Origin: Pseudovibrio sp000156235
GTDB lineage: Bacteria; Pseudomonadota; Alphaproteobacteria; Rhizobiales; Stappiaceae
NCBI RefSeq assembly: GCF_000156235.1
Contig: NZ_DS996806.1
Location: forward strand, 186,001 to 250,000
Direction of reading: 5' to 3'
Length of the DNA: 64,000 nt
In this document: positions 1 to 9,450 of the stretch, one piece after another
Layout of the letters: each line of letters begins with the position of its first letter
Position numbering within the stretch: the first letter of the stretch is position 1
Position numbers and translations under genes: made by a program
Notes under the pieces: generated by a model
Told to the model about the DNA's origin: nothing
Database searches by the model: none
The model's input: the letters and a program-made list of their open reading frames with translations, nothing else

Positions 1-395
1 TTGCGGTCCGGGATCAGCCAGATCTGCAGCAGGTGGGTTTCGTCCGTGCTGGATGGGTTGAACTCGGAGTGCTGAACGCCGGAGCCGGTGCTCATGAACT
101 GGATGCCGCCTTTGCGTACGGTGCTGCCGTTGCCCATGGTGTCTTCGTGAGCCAGAGCGCCTTCCAGCATGTAAGAGAAGATCTCGAAGTTCTCATGGGG
201 GTGCATGGGGAAGCCGCCACCGGCTGCGACCCAGTCATCATTGATGACCCTCAGATTGTGGAAGTTCATGTTATTGCGGTCAAAATAGTTGGCGAAGCTA
301 AAGGAGTGGGCGGACTTCAACCAGCCTGCATCAACGTGGCCACGGGCTGCGGAAGGGCGAACTTTTACTCTTAAATCAGATGCGATCGTAGACAT
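1..395 (-). CDS. Pirin family protein (partial, C-terminus off the window)
   Basis: This is the N-terminal 131 codons of a pirin/YhhW-type bicupin. The reverse strand reads from an ATG at 395, preceded by a clear AGGAG ribosome site (about 401-407). It gives the usual pirin N-terminus, with a phenylalanine-rich stretch ending FANYFD. The cupin metal motif follows as HPHENFE with a downstream EGALAHED, and then the STGSGVQHSEFN segment typical of YhhW-like quercetinase relatives. Members bind one Fe or similar metal through His/Glu; some have quercetin dioxygenase activity, others act as redox-sensitive co-regulators. The role here cannot be settled. The gene is cut by the window edge, so its operon partner is unseen. 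Confidence 0.9.
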   Translation of the reverse strand, partial: MSTIASDLRVKVRPSAARGHVDAGWLKSAHSFSFANYFDRNNMNFHNLRVINDDWVAAGGGFPMHPHENFEIFSYMLEGALAHEDTMGNGSTVRKGGIQFMSTGSGVQHSEFNPSSTDETHLLQIWLIPDR

Positions 396-774
396 GGAAC
401 TCTCCTGATTTCTTAATATTTTCAATGCGGTCGTCTTGCCCCTCAAGATATTCCTCTTCTCAAAATGAACAAGGTAAGCTTTGGTGATCTGATTGTTCGC
501 TAATGGTGAACGAAGAGATTCGGGTGGGCTTTGCGGAAGCTGCGAAAAGGAGCTCACAAATTCACGAAAATTACGCGCGGGGAGGTGGGGAAACAGATTC
601 CTGTGAGCTACTTGTGCCAAATCCCCTAAATCTGTGGGTTAGCGCCACGCTTTAAAGACTTCTGTGTAAACCCTATGCCTAATTTGCGGATTGGTTAATG
701 AATCATTTCCGAGTCATGATGCTGCGGTCCTTCAAGTTGACTGTACTCATGGCCCGGAGCGTGGAACAGGTAGT
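396..774. other. Intergenic region between pirin and sbcD
   Basis: This divergent spacer of about 380 bases carries the promoters of both neighbours. It holds an imperfect inverted repeat GTTCGCTAATGGTGAAC near 507-523. The forward reading frame does run open upstream of sbcD from 691, but that stretch has no family resemblance, so it is treated as non-coding. I see no RNA gene. Confidence 0.5.
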
Positions 775-2022
775 ATGGCGTTGAAAATCCTGCACACAGC
801 AGACTGGCATATTGGCCAGAGTCTGAATGGCTGGTCGCGCACCTATGAGCACCAACAGTTCTTCAAAGAGCTTGAAGAGCTGATTGAGCGCCATGAGGTG
901 GACGCGCTGGTTGTGGCAGGAGATGTGTTCGACAACCAGAACCCTTCGGCAGACGCCACGCAGATGCTTTATGAGGCGCTGGCTCGTTTTCGGGAGAAGC
1001 GTCCGCATCTGGTGACGGTGCTGACTGCGGGCAACCATGACCCAGCCGGACGCGTGGAAGCGCCGGGTGTGCTGTTTCAGAAGATCGGCGTGCAGGCTGT
1101 TGGTATGGTGCGCCGCCATGATGGTTTGCTGGACCTTTCTCATCACCTTGTTCCACTCAAAGACAGTGATGGTGCGGTGAAGGCCTATGTGCTGGCGCTG
1201 CCGTTTCCTCGTGCAACAGACTTGCCGGGGCTGAGCTTCTCCTCTTCAGAAGAAGGCTCGCCAGTGGTGCGGGCTGTGGCGGAACTTTATGAGGCGGCGG
1301 TTCAGCAGGCTCGTGAGCAGATTGGCGAGATGCCGCTGATCGCAACCGGCCATTTGCATGTGGCAGGTGGTCTGGAGTCGGAAGGTGCAGAGCGGCGCAT
1401 TCTGATTGGCGGTGAGCATGCCATGCCGTGGGAGCAGTTTCCTGATGACCTGACTTATGTGGCGCTTGGGCATTTGCACAAACCGCAGAAGGTGGGCAAG
1501 GAGACCATTCGCTATTCCGGTTCGCCGTTTCCTCTTTCTGTCACCGAGCAACACTACAAGCACGGCGTTAATCTGCTGAGCTTTTCTGATGCTGGTGTGC
1601 TTTCTATCGAGCGCCTGGCTTTGACCCGGCCTGTGCCGTTCCACCGCCTGAAAGGGGATGGTGGATTGCTGCTGGAAGAGCTGGTGCCAGCGCTGGATGC
1701 GTTGGAGCTGGATGGAAATCTGCCCGTCGAACAGCAGCCGTTTGTACATGTGGATCTGAGGCCGCAGGTGTCGGCAGGCGGCCTGAAGGCTGAGGTGGAT
1801 CAGATTTTGGCGGAGTATCCGGTGCGCAGTGCCGGTGTTTCTGTGCTGCGGCAAAAACAGCAAGAGGTGGTGAGTGCTGAGGCCGAGAGCCTGATCCGCC
1901 TATCTGAAATCGGGCCGGATGAGCTTTTCAAGTCCGCTTTTGAGCGGGTGCACGGCATGGAGCCGGAAGCCAAGCATCTGGACTATTTTTATCGCGCAAT
2001 CGCAGAAGCGGAGGTCGAGTAA
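775..2022 (+). CDS. sbcD: Exonuclease SbcD, nuclease subunit of SbcCD
   Basis: SbcD is the Mre11-like metallophosphoesterase of the SbcCD complex, which cleaves DNA hairpins and double-strand ends during recombination and repair. The 415-residue product begins MALKILHTADWHIG and shows the phosphoesterase motifs in order: DWH near residue 10, GDVFDNQNPS, AGNHDPAG, TGHLHV and LGHLHKPQ. The ATG at 775 is chosen over an upstream in-frame start at 691 because the family N-terminus begins at MALKIL and an AGG lies just upstream. The stop overlaps the sbcC start as TAATG, so the two are translationally coupled. Confidence 0.96.
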   Translation: MALKILHTADWHIGQSLNGWSRTYEHQQFFKELEELIERHEVDALVVAGDVFDNQNPSADATQMLYEALARFREKRPHLVTVLTAGNHDPAGRVEAPGVLFQKIGVQAVGMVRRHDGLLDLSHHLVPLKDSDGAVKAYVLALPFPRATDLPGLSFSSSEEGSPVVRAVAELYEAAVQQAREQIGEMPLIATGHLHVAGGLESEGAERRILIGGEHAMPWEQFPDDLTYVALGHLHKPQKVGKETIRYSGSPFPLSVTEQHYKHGVNLLSFSDAGVLSIERLALTRPVPFHRLKGDGGLLLEELVPALDALELDGNLPVEQQPFVHVDLRPQVSAGGLKAEVDQILAEYPVRSAGVSVLRQKQQEVVSAEAESLIRLSEIGPDELFKSAFERVHGMEPEAKHLDYFYRAIAEAEVE

Positions 2023-5000
2023 TGCGTATTCTAGCGGTGCGTGGCGAAAACCTTGCCAGTCTGGCAGCTCCGTTTGAGATTGACCTTGAGCAGGAGCCTC
2101 TGGACGGGGCTGGTTTATTCGCGATTACCGGGGAAACTGGAGCGGGCAAATCCACCTTGCTGGATGCCTTGTGCCTTGCCCTGTTTGGGCAGTGCCCGCG
2201 TTTGAGCGCTGCAGGCAGCAGCGACAGTGTGCCGGATGTTGCCGGTGCAGACCTGAAAGAGACGAACCCGCGAACTGTGCTGACCCGTGGTGCTGCTTCT
2301 GGCTTTGCCGAGGCGGACTTTATCGGCGCAGATGGAACGGGATACCGCGCGCGCTGGACAGTGCGCCGGGCGCGCAACAAAGCATCTGGCCGCTTGCAGA
2401 ATGTGGAGCGGTCGCTTGTTCGCATTGAAGACAATGCTGCTGTTGAAAGTGGCATCAAGCAGGTGGATGCAGCTGTTGAGGAACGGCTTGGGCTGACCTA
2501 TGACCAGTTCAAACGCACGGTTTTGCTGGCGCAGGGCGATTTTGATGCTTTCCTGAAAGCCAACGACAATGAGCGGGCTGCACTGCTTGAAAAAGTGACA
2601 GGCACCCAGCGCTACAGAGACATCTCCAAGCAGATCTTCCAGCGGTTTTCTGAGGCCAAGGATGCTGTCGGCAAACTGGAAGAAAAGTCTGATGTGGCTG
2701 GTCTTCTGGAAGACGAGGAGCGCACAGCGCTTGTTGGTGAGCAGAGTGAGCTTGAAAAGCAGTCTGCCTCTGTTCAATCGGATATGGATGCCATTGCCAA
2801 GTCTTTGGGCCATTTGCAAAAGCTGGATGAAGCCAAGACCAAGCTGGCATCTGCCCATGATGAGTTTGTTGCTCTGAAAGCGCGGCATGAAAACGCGCAG
2901 GCCAAGCGGGATCTGAAGGCGCAGTTTGAGCGCATCAAGTCTCTGGAGCCTGTGAACCAGCGCGTGGTGGATGCGGAGCGTGATGTTGCTGGCACGCGTG
3001 CGGCTGCTGAGAAAAGCCAGGTGATGCTGGAAGCTGTGCGTACGGATCTGGCTGCCAAGGACGAGCAGGCCAAGCAGGCTGATGCGCTGTTCAATGAGCT
3101 GGAAGCTGAGCTGACCAAGCTGACACCGGAATGGAGTGCAGCGGAGCAGCTGGACACCAAGCTGGGTGAGCTGGAAACGGAAGGCAAGCAGCTGCGCGAA
3201 CGCTCTGATGCGGCCAATCTGGATGCTAAGCAGGCGGAAGATGCGCTGGCAGCGCACACCAAATCTCTTGAAGAGCAGAAAGCCTTGCAGGCTACTGTGA
3301 AAGAGCAGATGGCCCGGCTGAGCGCGACCAAGGTGCTGAAAGAGCGCCGGGACAGTCTGTTTGCTGATCTGGAAGAGTATGACCGGGTTCAGATTGCGCT
3401 TTCCAAGGATGCTGAACGCCTTGTTGAGATGCGCAAGCGCGAGAACGAGCTCTCTGAGATTCAGAGCAAGCTTTCCGCTGAGCTGGCGCAGTTTGCATCT
3501 GACCTTGACGGCTGTGAGAGCGATGTTGCCTCTAAGAAGGGTGAGATTTCCGCTCTTGGGGCCAATGATGCCCGCAAGAGCATGGAGCAGCTTTCTGCCT
3601 TCCGTCAACGAGCTGAGAAGCTTCAGGAGACCTCCCGCAACTTCGTAAAGGCCAAGCGGAATAAGCAGGCTGAAAGCGCGACCTGGCAGAAGCTGGTGAA
3701 CCAGATGGAAGGCCTGCAGGAGGCCAAAGAGAAAGCGACCCAGGAGCTGACGTTTCGCGAAGAAGCACTCGAAAAAGCGCGTGGGCTCTCCACCCTTGCT
3801 GAAGCGGCGCAAGGGGATCAGGTAAAGCTGCTGCGCGCCGGATTGGTTGAAGATGCACCTTGCCCGGTTTGTGGCTCTGACGATCACCCCGTAGATACAC
3901 AGGAGGGCCGGGCTGCGCTGGATGCGCTGTTCGGCGACGTGTTTCTACAGCGCAAGGAAGCGGAAGAAGCTCGCACAGCTGCGCAGCGAAGCCTAAGCGA
4001 TATAGAGCGAGAGCTTGCGGCCTGCGAGGCTTCAAAGAAGAACGCTTTTGAGCAGGCGGAGCGGTTTGAAGCCGAGACGTCTGCGCTTGAAGCAGATGCT
4101 CAGCGGCAGTGGAGTTCGCTAGAGGCTCCGTTCGACCTGTCGTTTGCGCTGGATGCTTTGCTTGATGCACCAGATCTACTGGATGCGGTGCTGGCGCAGG
4201 TGACGTCCAAAGCAGATGCCCTGCGTGCGGTGCTGGCTCAGGACGACGCATTGCGCAAAGAGCTGGAGCAGTTGGACGCCAAACTTTGTGAACTGCGTGA
4301 TGCACACACGAAAGCGGCGGGTGATCAGGCCGGAAAAGCTGAAGAGGTTTCTTCCATCAAGGTGGAACTTTCCGGTGTTGAGGGTCGTCACAACGAAAAC
4401 TCTGAGGCACGGCTGCGACTGGAGCAGCGGCTTAGTGAAACGCTGCTGGCTGGTGGCATGGTATTCGGGTCCCTTGGTGATGAGTTACCAGCGCTGAAGG
4501 CGAGCTTGCAGGACCGCATCAGCACATGGGAACAACTTGAGCAGCAGGAGGGGACAACGTCTGCCGCGCTGCAATCACTGGAACAGAAGACCAGCGGTTT
4601 GAGCGAGCGGCATGGTGGCCTCACTAAGACTGCCGCTGACTTGCAAGGGCAGCTTGAGAAGCTTCGGGCGCTGCATCAGGAGCGGTTTGCGGAGCGCAAA
4701 TTGCTGCTGGGTGGTATGGCGACCGGGGCGCATCGGGCTGCATTTACTGAAAAACATAGCAACGCAAAAGAACGCATAAAAAACGCAAGTAACGCACATA
4801 GCAACGCAAAGGCTGAGTTTGGCCGTGTGGAGGCTGGTCTGGCTGCTGCGAAGGATGCTGAAGCGAAGGCGGGTGCCGCGCTAACTGATTGTGTGGAAAG
4901 GCTAAATGCTGAGCTTGCGGGGCTGGGGCTGACGAAAGACGCCTATGATGGTTTGCGGGAGAGGAGCTCTCACGAGTTGGAGGCTTTGCTGGCTGAGCTG

Positions 5001-5771
5001 AAGGCGCTGGATGATGCTCACGTTGCAGCGCAAACTGCTGTTTCCACTTGGGAAAAGGAGCTGGCAGCGGTTCAGGCTCAGCCCTTGCCGGATAAGGCGC
5101 AGCCAGAGTTATCCTCTCAGCTGGAGGCCACCAAACAGGCATTTTCTGAGTTGCAGGTGAAGCGCGGTGTTCTTTCTGAGAAGTTGCGCGTAGATGCTGA
5201 GGCACGGGAAAAAGCCCAGCAAATCATGGGCTTGCTGCTGGAGGCAAAGGAGACTGCCAAGACCTGGGGGGCGATTTCCGAAGCGATTGGCTCTGCGGAT
5301 GGCTCCAAGTTCCAGAAGGTGGCGCAGGGTGTTACTCTCGATTTGCTGGTGGAACTTGCCAACAAACAGCTGCATCAGCTCAAACCACGGTACCAGCTGA
5401 AACGTGCTGATTTTGGTCTCGGCCTCTTCGTCATCGACCGCGATATGGGCGACACACCACGTTCCACACGATCGCTAAGTGGTGGAGAACGCTTCCTTAT
5501 TTCGCTCAGCCTCGCTCTGGCTCTCTCCGGTTTGGAGGGGCGTCAGTCGTTCGTTGACACGCTCTTCATCGACGAAGGCTTCGGTTCACTGGATGCGGAA
5601 AGTCTCGATCTTGCCATTGATGCACTAGAGATGTTGCAGGGGCAGGGGAGAAAAGTTGGCGTCATTAGCCACGTGGAAGCGCTGAAAGATCGAATTCCGG
5701 TTCAGGTTCAGGTGGTTAGGCAGGGTGCTGGACGCAGCCGGGTGGCGGTGAACGCGCCAGCAGGGTGGTGA
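2022..5771 (+). CDS. sbcC: Exonuclease SbcC, ATPase subunit of SbcCD
   Basis: This Rad50/SMC-type ATPase partners SbcD. Of its 1249 residues, the N-terminal half-ATPase carries Walker A GETGAGKST at 37-45. A long coiled coil follows, broken near residue 613 by a zinc-hook CPVCG that dimerises two molecules. The C-terminal half has the signature LSGGERF and Walker B LFIDEGFGSLD. It is longer than the roughly 1050-residue E. coli protein; alphaproteobacterial versions are often this long. An oddity lies in the second coiled-coil arm at about residues 911-930, where two copies of HSNAK are encoded by an in-frame direct repeat unlike its surroundings. The stop codon sits inside a hairpin that may be the operon terminator. 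Confidence 0.96.
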   Translation: MRILAVRGENLASLAAPFEIDLEQEPLDGAGLFAITGETGAGKSTLLDALCLALFGQCPRLSAAGSSDSVPDVAGADLKETNPRTVLTRGAASGFAEADFIGADGTGYRARWTVRRARNKASGRLQNVERSLVRIEDNAAVESGIKQVDAAVEERLGLTYDQFKRTVLLAQGDFDAFLKANDNERAALLEKVTGTQRYRDISKQIFQRFSEAKDAVGKLEEKSDVAGLLEDEERTALVGEQSELEKQSASVQSDMDAIAKSLGHLQKLDEAKTKLASAHDEFVALKARHENAQAKRDLKAQFERIKSLEPVNQRVVDAERDVAGTRAAAEKSQVMLEAVRTDLAAKDEQAKQADALFNELEAELTKLTPEWSAAEQLDTKLGELETEGKQLRERSDAANLDAKQAEDALAAHTKSLEEQKALQATVKEQMARLSATKVLKERRDSLFADLEEYDRVQIALSKDAERLVEMRKRENELSEIQSKLSAELAQFASDLDGCESDVASKKGEISALGANDARKSMEQLSAFRQRAEKLQETSRNFVKAKRNKQAESATWQKLVNQMEGLQEAKEKATQELTFREEALEKARGLSTLAEAAQGDQVKLLRAGLVEDAPCPVCGSDDHPVDTQEGRAALDALFGDVFLQRKEAEEARTAAQRSLSDIERELAACEASKKNAFEQAERFEAETSALEADAQRQWSSLEAPFDLSFALDALLDAPDLLDAVLAQVTSKADALRAVLAQDDALRKELEQLDAKLCELRDAHTKAAGDQAGKAEEVSSIKVELSGVEGRHNENSEARLRLEQRLSETLLAGGMVFGSLGDELPALKASLQDRISTWEQLEQQEGTTSAALQSLEQKTSGLSERHGGLTKTAADLQGQLEKLRALHQERFAERKLLLGGMATGAHRAAFTEKHSNAKERIKNASNAHSNAKAEFGRVEAGLAAAKDAEAKAGAALTDCVERLNAELAGLGLTKDAYDGLRERSSHELEALLAELKALDDAHVAAQTAVSTWEKELAAVQAQPLPDKAQPELSSQLEATKQAFSELQVKRGVLSEKLRVDAEAREKAQQIMGLLLEAKETAKTWGAISEAIGSADGSKFQKVAQGVTLDLLVELANKQLHQLKPRYQLKRADFGLGLFVIDRDMGDTPRSTRSLSGGERFLISLSLALALSGLEGRQSFVDTLFIDEGFGSLDAESLDLAIDALEMLQGQGRKVGVISHVEALKDRIPVQVQVVRQGAGRSRVAVNAPAGW
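4754..4810 (+). repeat. In-frame direct repeat inside sbcC
   Basis: A 15-base sequence ACATAGCAACGCAAA occurs at 4754-4768 and again at 4796-4810, exactly 42 bases (14 codons) apart. The hexamer AACGCA appears five times across the interval. The stretch is A-rich and encodes a Lys/Asn/Ala-rich piece of the coiled coil containing HSNAK twice. Confidence 0.8.
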
Positions 5772-5797
5772 TAAGTCCTGCTGGCTTCTTGTTGTTT
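5757..5797 (+). terminator. Probable terminator of sbcDC
   Basis: A perfect 8-bp stem CCAGCAGG (5757-5764) and CCTGCTGG (5777-5784) is followed by a T-rich CTTCTTGTTGTTTTG. The 5' arm lies within the last codons of sbcC and the stop codon falls in the loop. Confidence 0.6.
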
Positions 5798-5815
5798 TGC
5801 TAGAATGCTGCGGGT

Positions 5816-8800
5816 TTAGTCGCCCGCATCACTCATTTCCTGACTTTGCATAGCTGCTTGTTTTTCTTTCTCTTTTAGCTTCAGAGAAGTTTCCTGCAGT
5901 GCAGCGATGTACTGGTCCAGCGCCTGAATTTCCAGATTGGCATTGCTGACATGCTTCGCTGTTTCCCCGTCCATAATCTGCGGACGGCCAATCAGGTAGC
6001 CTTGCACTTCATCGCAGGATTCATTGCGCAGCAGCTCTAATTCTGGTTCAGTTTCAACACCTTCGGCGATAACTTCCATTCCCAGAGCCTGCCCCAGATC
6101 GATGACGGCGCGGATGATGGCGGCCAGTTCCGGTGTCTGAGTTACCCCACTGACGAAGCTGCGATCGATCTTGAGGCGATCAAACGGGAAGCGGCGCAGA
6201 TAGCTGAGGGAGGAGTAGCCGGTACCAAAGTCATCAAGTGCGATGGTGATGCCTAACTCTTTGAGTTGTCTCAGGGTATTGAGGGCGCGGCGGTCGTCGT
6301 GGATCAAGACACTTTCTGTGATTTCAAGTTCCAGACGCTCCGGTGTCAGGCCACTTCGTGCCAGTGCGCCTTCCACTTCCTGGATAAGATATTCATCACA
6401 AAACTGCACCGGACTGAGGTTCACGCCAACACGATACCGCTCCGGCCACTGAGATGCCTGCGCACACGCTTCGTTCAGTACCCAGCGGCCAATCGGGATG
6501 ATCAGGCCACTCTCTTCCGCAACCGGGATGAAGTTGTTTGGAGCGATCAGGCCTTTCTCCGGATGGTTCCAGCGCAGCAGTGCTTCGAAGCCGACGATAG
6601 AACGGGTGTCAGAGCGGGCCTGAGGTTGGAAGTGAAGCTGAAGTTCTTCATTTTCCAATGCGTTACGCAGATCGCCTTCCATGGTTCTTCTCAGCAGGAT
6701 GGCTTCTTCCATCTTGTCTTCGAAGAATGCAAAGGTGTTTCTGCCAGCTTCTTTTGCCTCATAAAGGGCAATGTCCGCCTTGGACATAAGCTCGTCAGGA
6801 TCGGTCCCATGCTCCGGAATAAGCGCGATGCCGATACTGGCGCTGGTTCTGATCGTAATGTTGTTGCCCACATGGATCGGCTTGGACAGGACTTCGATGA
6901 TCTTGTTGGTGAGCAGGCCGACTTCTGCCGTTGTCTTCAGATTGACCTGAATGATTGCGAACTCGTCCCCGCCCAGACGGGCAACGGTGTCGTGGTGCGT
7001 GACACAGGCATTGAGACGGCGGGCGACAGTCTGGATGAGTTTGTCGCCGACGGGGTGACCGTACAAGTCATTGATATCCTTGAAGCGATCCAGATCGAGA
7101 ACCATGACGGCAGAGATAGTTTCTTCTGCGCAGGCCTGGTTTTCGATGGCTTGCTGGAAGCGCTCGCGGAAGTAGGTTCGGTTTGGAAGGCCCGTCAACA
7201 TATCGTGCTGGGCAAGGTGCAGAATGCGGGCTTCGTCTTCCTTCTGCTTGCGCATGTCACGCACAGCGGAAACGCGGAGGTTCTCGTCTCCCACCTCCAT
7301 CAGTCGGCCACGCACCTCTATCGGAATACGCTCGCCGGTCTTGCTCAGCAGGATGACCTCATTCGGTGTTGGCTCGTTGGCCTGAATGGCCGCACGGGCT
7401 TTCTCGCGGTAGTCCGGGGCCACGTGAGACAGCAGGCTCGAACCGCGCATTTCGCCTGCGGAGTAGCCGAGAAGTTCGTAGAGAACGTGGTTACATTCGA
7501 CGATGATGCCATCGGTTGAGATGGCGAGGCCTTCGAATGCGCCTTCTGCGAATGTGGCGAGTTTGCTGAGTTCTTCCTGCTGCTTACTGTCTGAAGTTTC
7601 GCTGATTTTCCGGCGCTTCTCATCGCTCTGCAGCTTGTCGAGGAACGAGTTGAAGAGGGATGCGAGGCGTTCTTGCGGGTCTGTATCGCGAACAGGCAGA
7701 CGCTCGTCCAGCTTGGCGTCATGCCATACCAGTTTGCCGATCAGGTTCTCCATCTGGCTGATGGTGCTGACGATTGGAGAATCGTTCAGATCAATCTCAT
7801 CTGCTTTCTGGAACATGCCAGAGTACTTGAAGATGGAGAACAGGATCAGACCTGTCATAAAGGCCCAAAGTGTCGTCAGAGAAGCGCCAACGGCTTGAAG
7901 AACGAAGTTGTCGAAGGTCCAACCCGCCAGAACACTATCTGATGGAAGTGCCAGAGTGTAGCCAAAGAGGCCCACTAATGAGCCGATTCCGAGGCTCGTG
8001 TAGTAGATCGTGACTTTGTGGGTCTTGGTCCGGATGAAGACAATGCGGGCAGCTGTGACTGAAAGGGCGGAGGCCAGGAGTGATAAGGCTGCTACGCCTT
8101 CAATGGTCAGGTGTTGTGCATTTCCAAGTGCAGATGCAAGGCCGCCGATCAGGCTCAGCAGAATAGTTGGATACATTACCTTTCTTGGCGCAAAGAAGCC
8201 AAAGAGAACACCCAAGGCAACAGAGATGCCCGCAGCAACCAGAACGTTGTAGATCGCAGCGCCCAGCTCACCAGAGTAGATGCTTGTGTTGCCAACTGAA
8301 AAACCAATGCCACCGACAGCCATGAGTGCGGCGCCAGCTTTGATCTGCAGCACGTTATAGTTTTGTGTGTTGCGCAGGATGTACTCAGGCAGGGCAGGCG
8401 AGTTCTTGATGCCGGTGACGAAAATGCCTGAGAATGCCACAAAGGTTGCCAGTAGGGTGACGACTGTTCCACCGCCGATCTGCTCAAAACCGACTGAAAG
8501 AACAGTGCCCTGGCTGATTGGATGTAAGAGCAGTCCCTGTACGCCTTTCAGGTAGGCTGGGTAGATGACGGCACCAACTGTGAGTGCAAGGATGATGGTT
8601 GCGCGGAGTGTGAGCTGATGTGACAGTGGCAAGTATGCGATCACTGCAATCATGGCAGCCATCGCGGCGTGGATTGCCGCCGCATGGACATCGCTCTGCG
8701 GGATGAACTCGACCTCTGACTGCCAAAGGGTCAGCTGCGCTGTGACATCCGGCAGGTTCAAGGTGGTGTCAATCAACAGGCATGCAGCAGAGCTGATTAT

Positions 8801-9145
8801 GATCAGAAGCAATGCGCGGTTGAAGAAGCGGGACGCCCGCATACGTTCCTGAATGAACAGGCTGGAATACACGACAAGTATTCCAAGAACACCAAGCGCA
8901 AACAATCCCACGGACAATATGGTCCATAGGTTCTGCTGCTGTGTCAGTAGTTCTGCCTGATTTAACGAGCCTTGAAGGCTGGTGTTCGCTGGATCAAATA
9001 TTGACGCATACGAAGACACCGACATGAAGTGTAACGATAAACCAATCAGCGTAAGTAAGAGCAATACTGGAAGTAAAAGGGCTCGGAAATGCATTTGGGT
9101 ACCCCAAGAAATTCTTGGGCATAATTGTTTGAAATTGTTGCGCAT
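5816..9145 (-). CDS. Membrane GGDEF-EAL protein with Amt-like sensor and PAS domain
   Basis: This is a c-di-GMP synthase/phosphodiesterase of up to 1109 residues. The first 460 or so residues form about a dozen membrane segments whose order and glycine pattern recall AmtB ammonium transporters, including IGGGTVV near residue 225 where Amt has the GGTVVH segment. A PAS domain follows near 530-640. GGDEF is intact (RLGGDEF near 725), as is EAL (FEALLRWNHP near 853, with EITES, DDFGTGYSS and EGVE). Both catalytic domains therefore look functional. The start is uncertain: the ATG at 9145 has a poor ribosome site, while an internal ATG at 9094 has GGGG upstream. The gene is a single unit, convergent with sbcC. 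The Amt-type sensor is inferred from pattern, not from a search. Confidence 0.9.
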   Translation of the reverse strand: MRNNFKQLCPRISWGTQMHFRALLLPVLLLLTLIGLSLHFMSVSSYASIFDPANTSLQGSLNQAELLTQQQNLWTILSVGLFALGVLGILVVYSSLFIQERMRASRFFNRALLLIIISSAACLLIDTTLNLPDVTAQLTLWQSEVEFIPQSDVHAAAIHAAMAAMIAVIAYLPLSHQLTLRATIILALTVGAVIYPAYLKGVQGLLLHPISQGTVLSVGFEQIGGGTVVTLLATFVAFSGIFVTGIKNSPALPEYILRNTQNYNVLQIKAGAALMAVGGIGFSVGNTSIYSGELGAAIYNVLVAAGISVALGVLFGFFAPRKVMYPTILLSLIGGLASALGNAQHLTIEGVAALSLLASALSVTAARIVFIRTKTHKVTIYYTSLGIGSLVGLFGYTLALPSDSVLAGWTFDNFVLQAVGASLTTLWAFMTGLILFSIFKYSGMFQKADEIDLNDSPIVSTISQMENLIGKLVWHDAKLDERLPVRDTDPQERLASLFNSFLDKLQSDEKRRKISETSDSKQQEELSKLATFAEGAFEGLAISTDGIIVECNHVLYELLGYSAGEMRGSSLLSHVAPDYREKARAAIQANEPTPNEVILLSKTGERIPIEVRGRLMEVGDENLRVSAVRDMRKQKEDEARILHLAQHDMLTGLPNRTYFRERFQQAIENQACAEETISAVMVLDLDRFKDINDLYGHPVGDKLIQTVARRLNACVTHHDTVARLGGDEFAIIQVNLKTTAEVGLLTNKIIEVLSKPIHVGNNITIRTSASIGIALIPEHGTDPDELMSKADIALYEAKEAGRNTFAFFEDKMEEAILLRRTMEGDLRNALENEELQLHFQPQARSDTRSIVGFEALLRWNHPEKGLIAPNNFIPVAEESGLIIPIGRWVLNEACAQASQWPERYRVGVNLSPVQFCDEYLIQEVEGALARSGLTPERLELEITESVLIHDDRRALNTLRQLKELGITIALDDFGTGYSSLSYLRRFPFDRLKIDRSFVSGVTQTPELAAIIRAVIDLGQALGMEVIAEGVETEPELELLRNESCDEVQGYLIGRPQIMDGETAKHVSNANLEIQALDQYIAALQETSLKLKEKEKQAAMQSQEMSDAGD

Positions 9146-9450
9146 TTATTAAGAATTCTAGGGAGTTGAGGGTTTCATCCTAAAAAGTTTCGAAAAGAGA
9201 GGCGTATATGACGTTTATCTGACGCCTTCAAAGCAAATTGATGAAAATTGTAAGTAAAAGTTTCGGTGATTGAAATTACTTATATACGTGAATACTCGTA
9301 TTTGTCTTCAAGTTGAGAGAAAAGAGATTCCGCCCGTCAATCATGATTCTCTTCTCTTTTCACAACTGTATTTAGTTCATTTTTTATGGGCAATTGATGT
9401 GCATTGTAGGTCTCCATCTTGCTTGAACAGCTTCTGGGTGATCTTGAGCG
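9146..9450. other. Intergenic region upstream of GGDEF-EAL gene
   Basis: This AT-rich spacer holds the promoter region of the minus-strand GGDEF-EAL gene and of the HAD-like gene on the plus strand. No conserved small gene or clear inverted repeat was recognised. Confidence 0.4.

Noticed and set aside
507..523. LexA-like box before sbcD
   Set aside because: GTTC-N7-GTGA does not satisfy the alphaproteobacterial GTTC-N7-GTTC consensus.
2115..3887. 590-codon minus-strand open frame opposite sbcC
   Set aside because: Shadow of the sbcC codon bias; no ribosome site or family motif, and the plus frame is a confident gene.
6266..7519. 417-codon plus-strand open frame opposite the GGDEF-EAL gene
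   Set aside because: Lies antisense to PAS-GGDEF-EAL motifs and has no recognisable domain.
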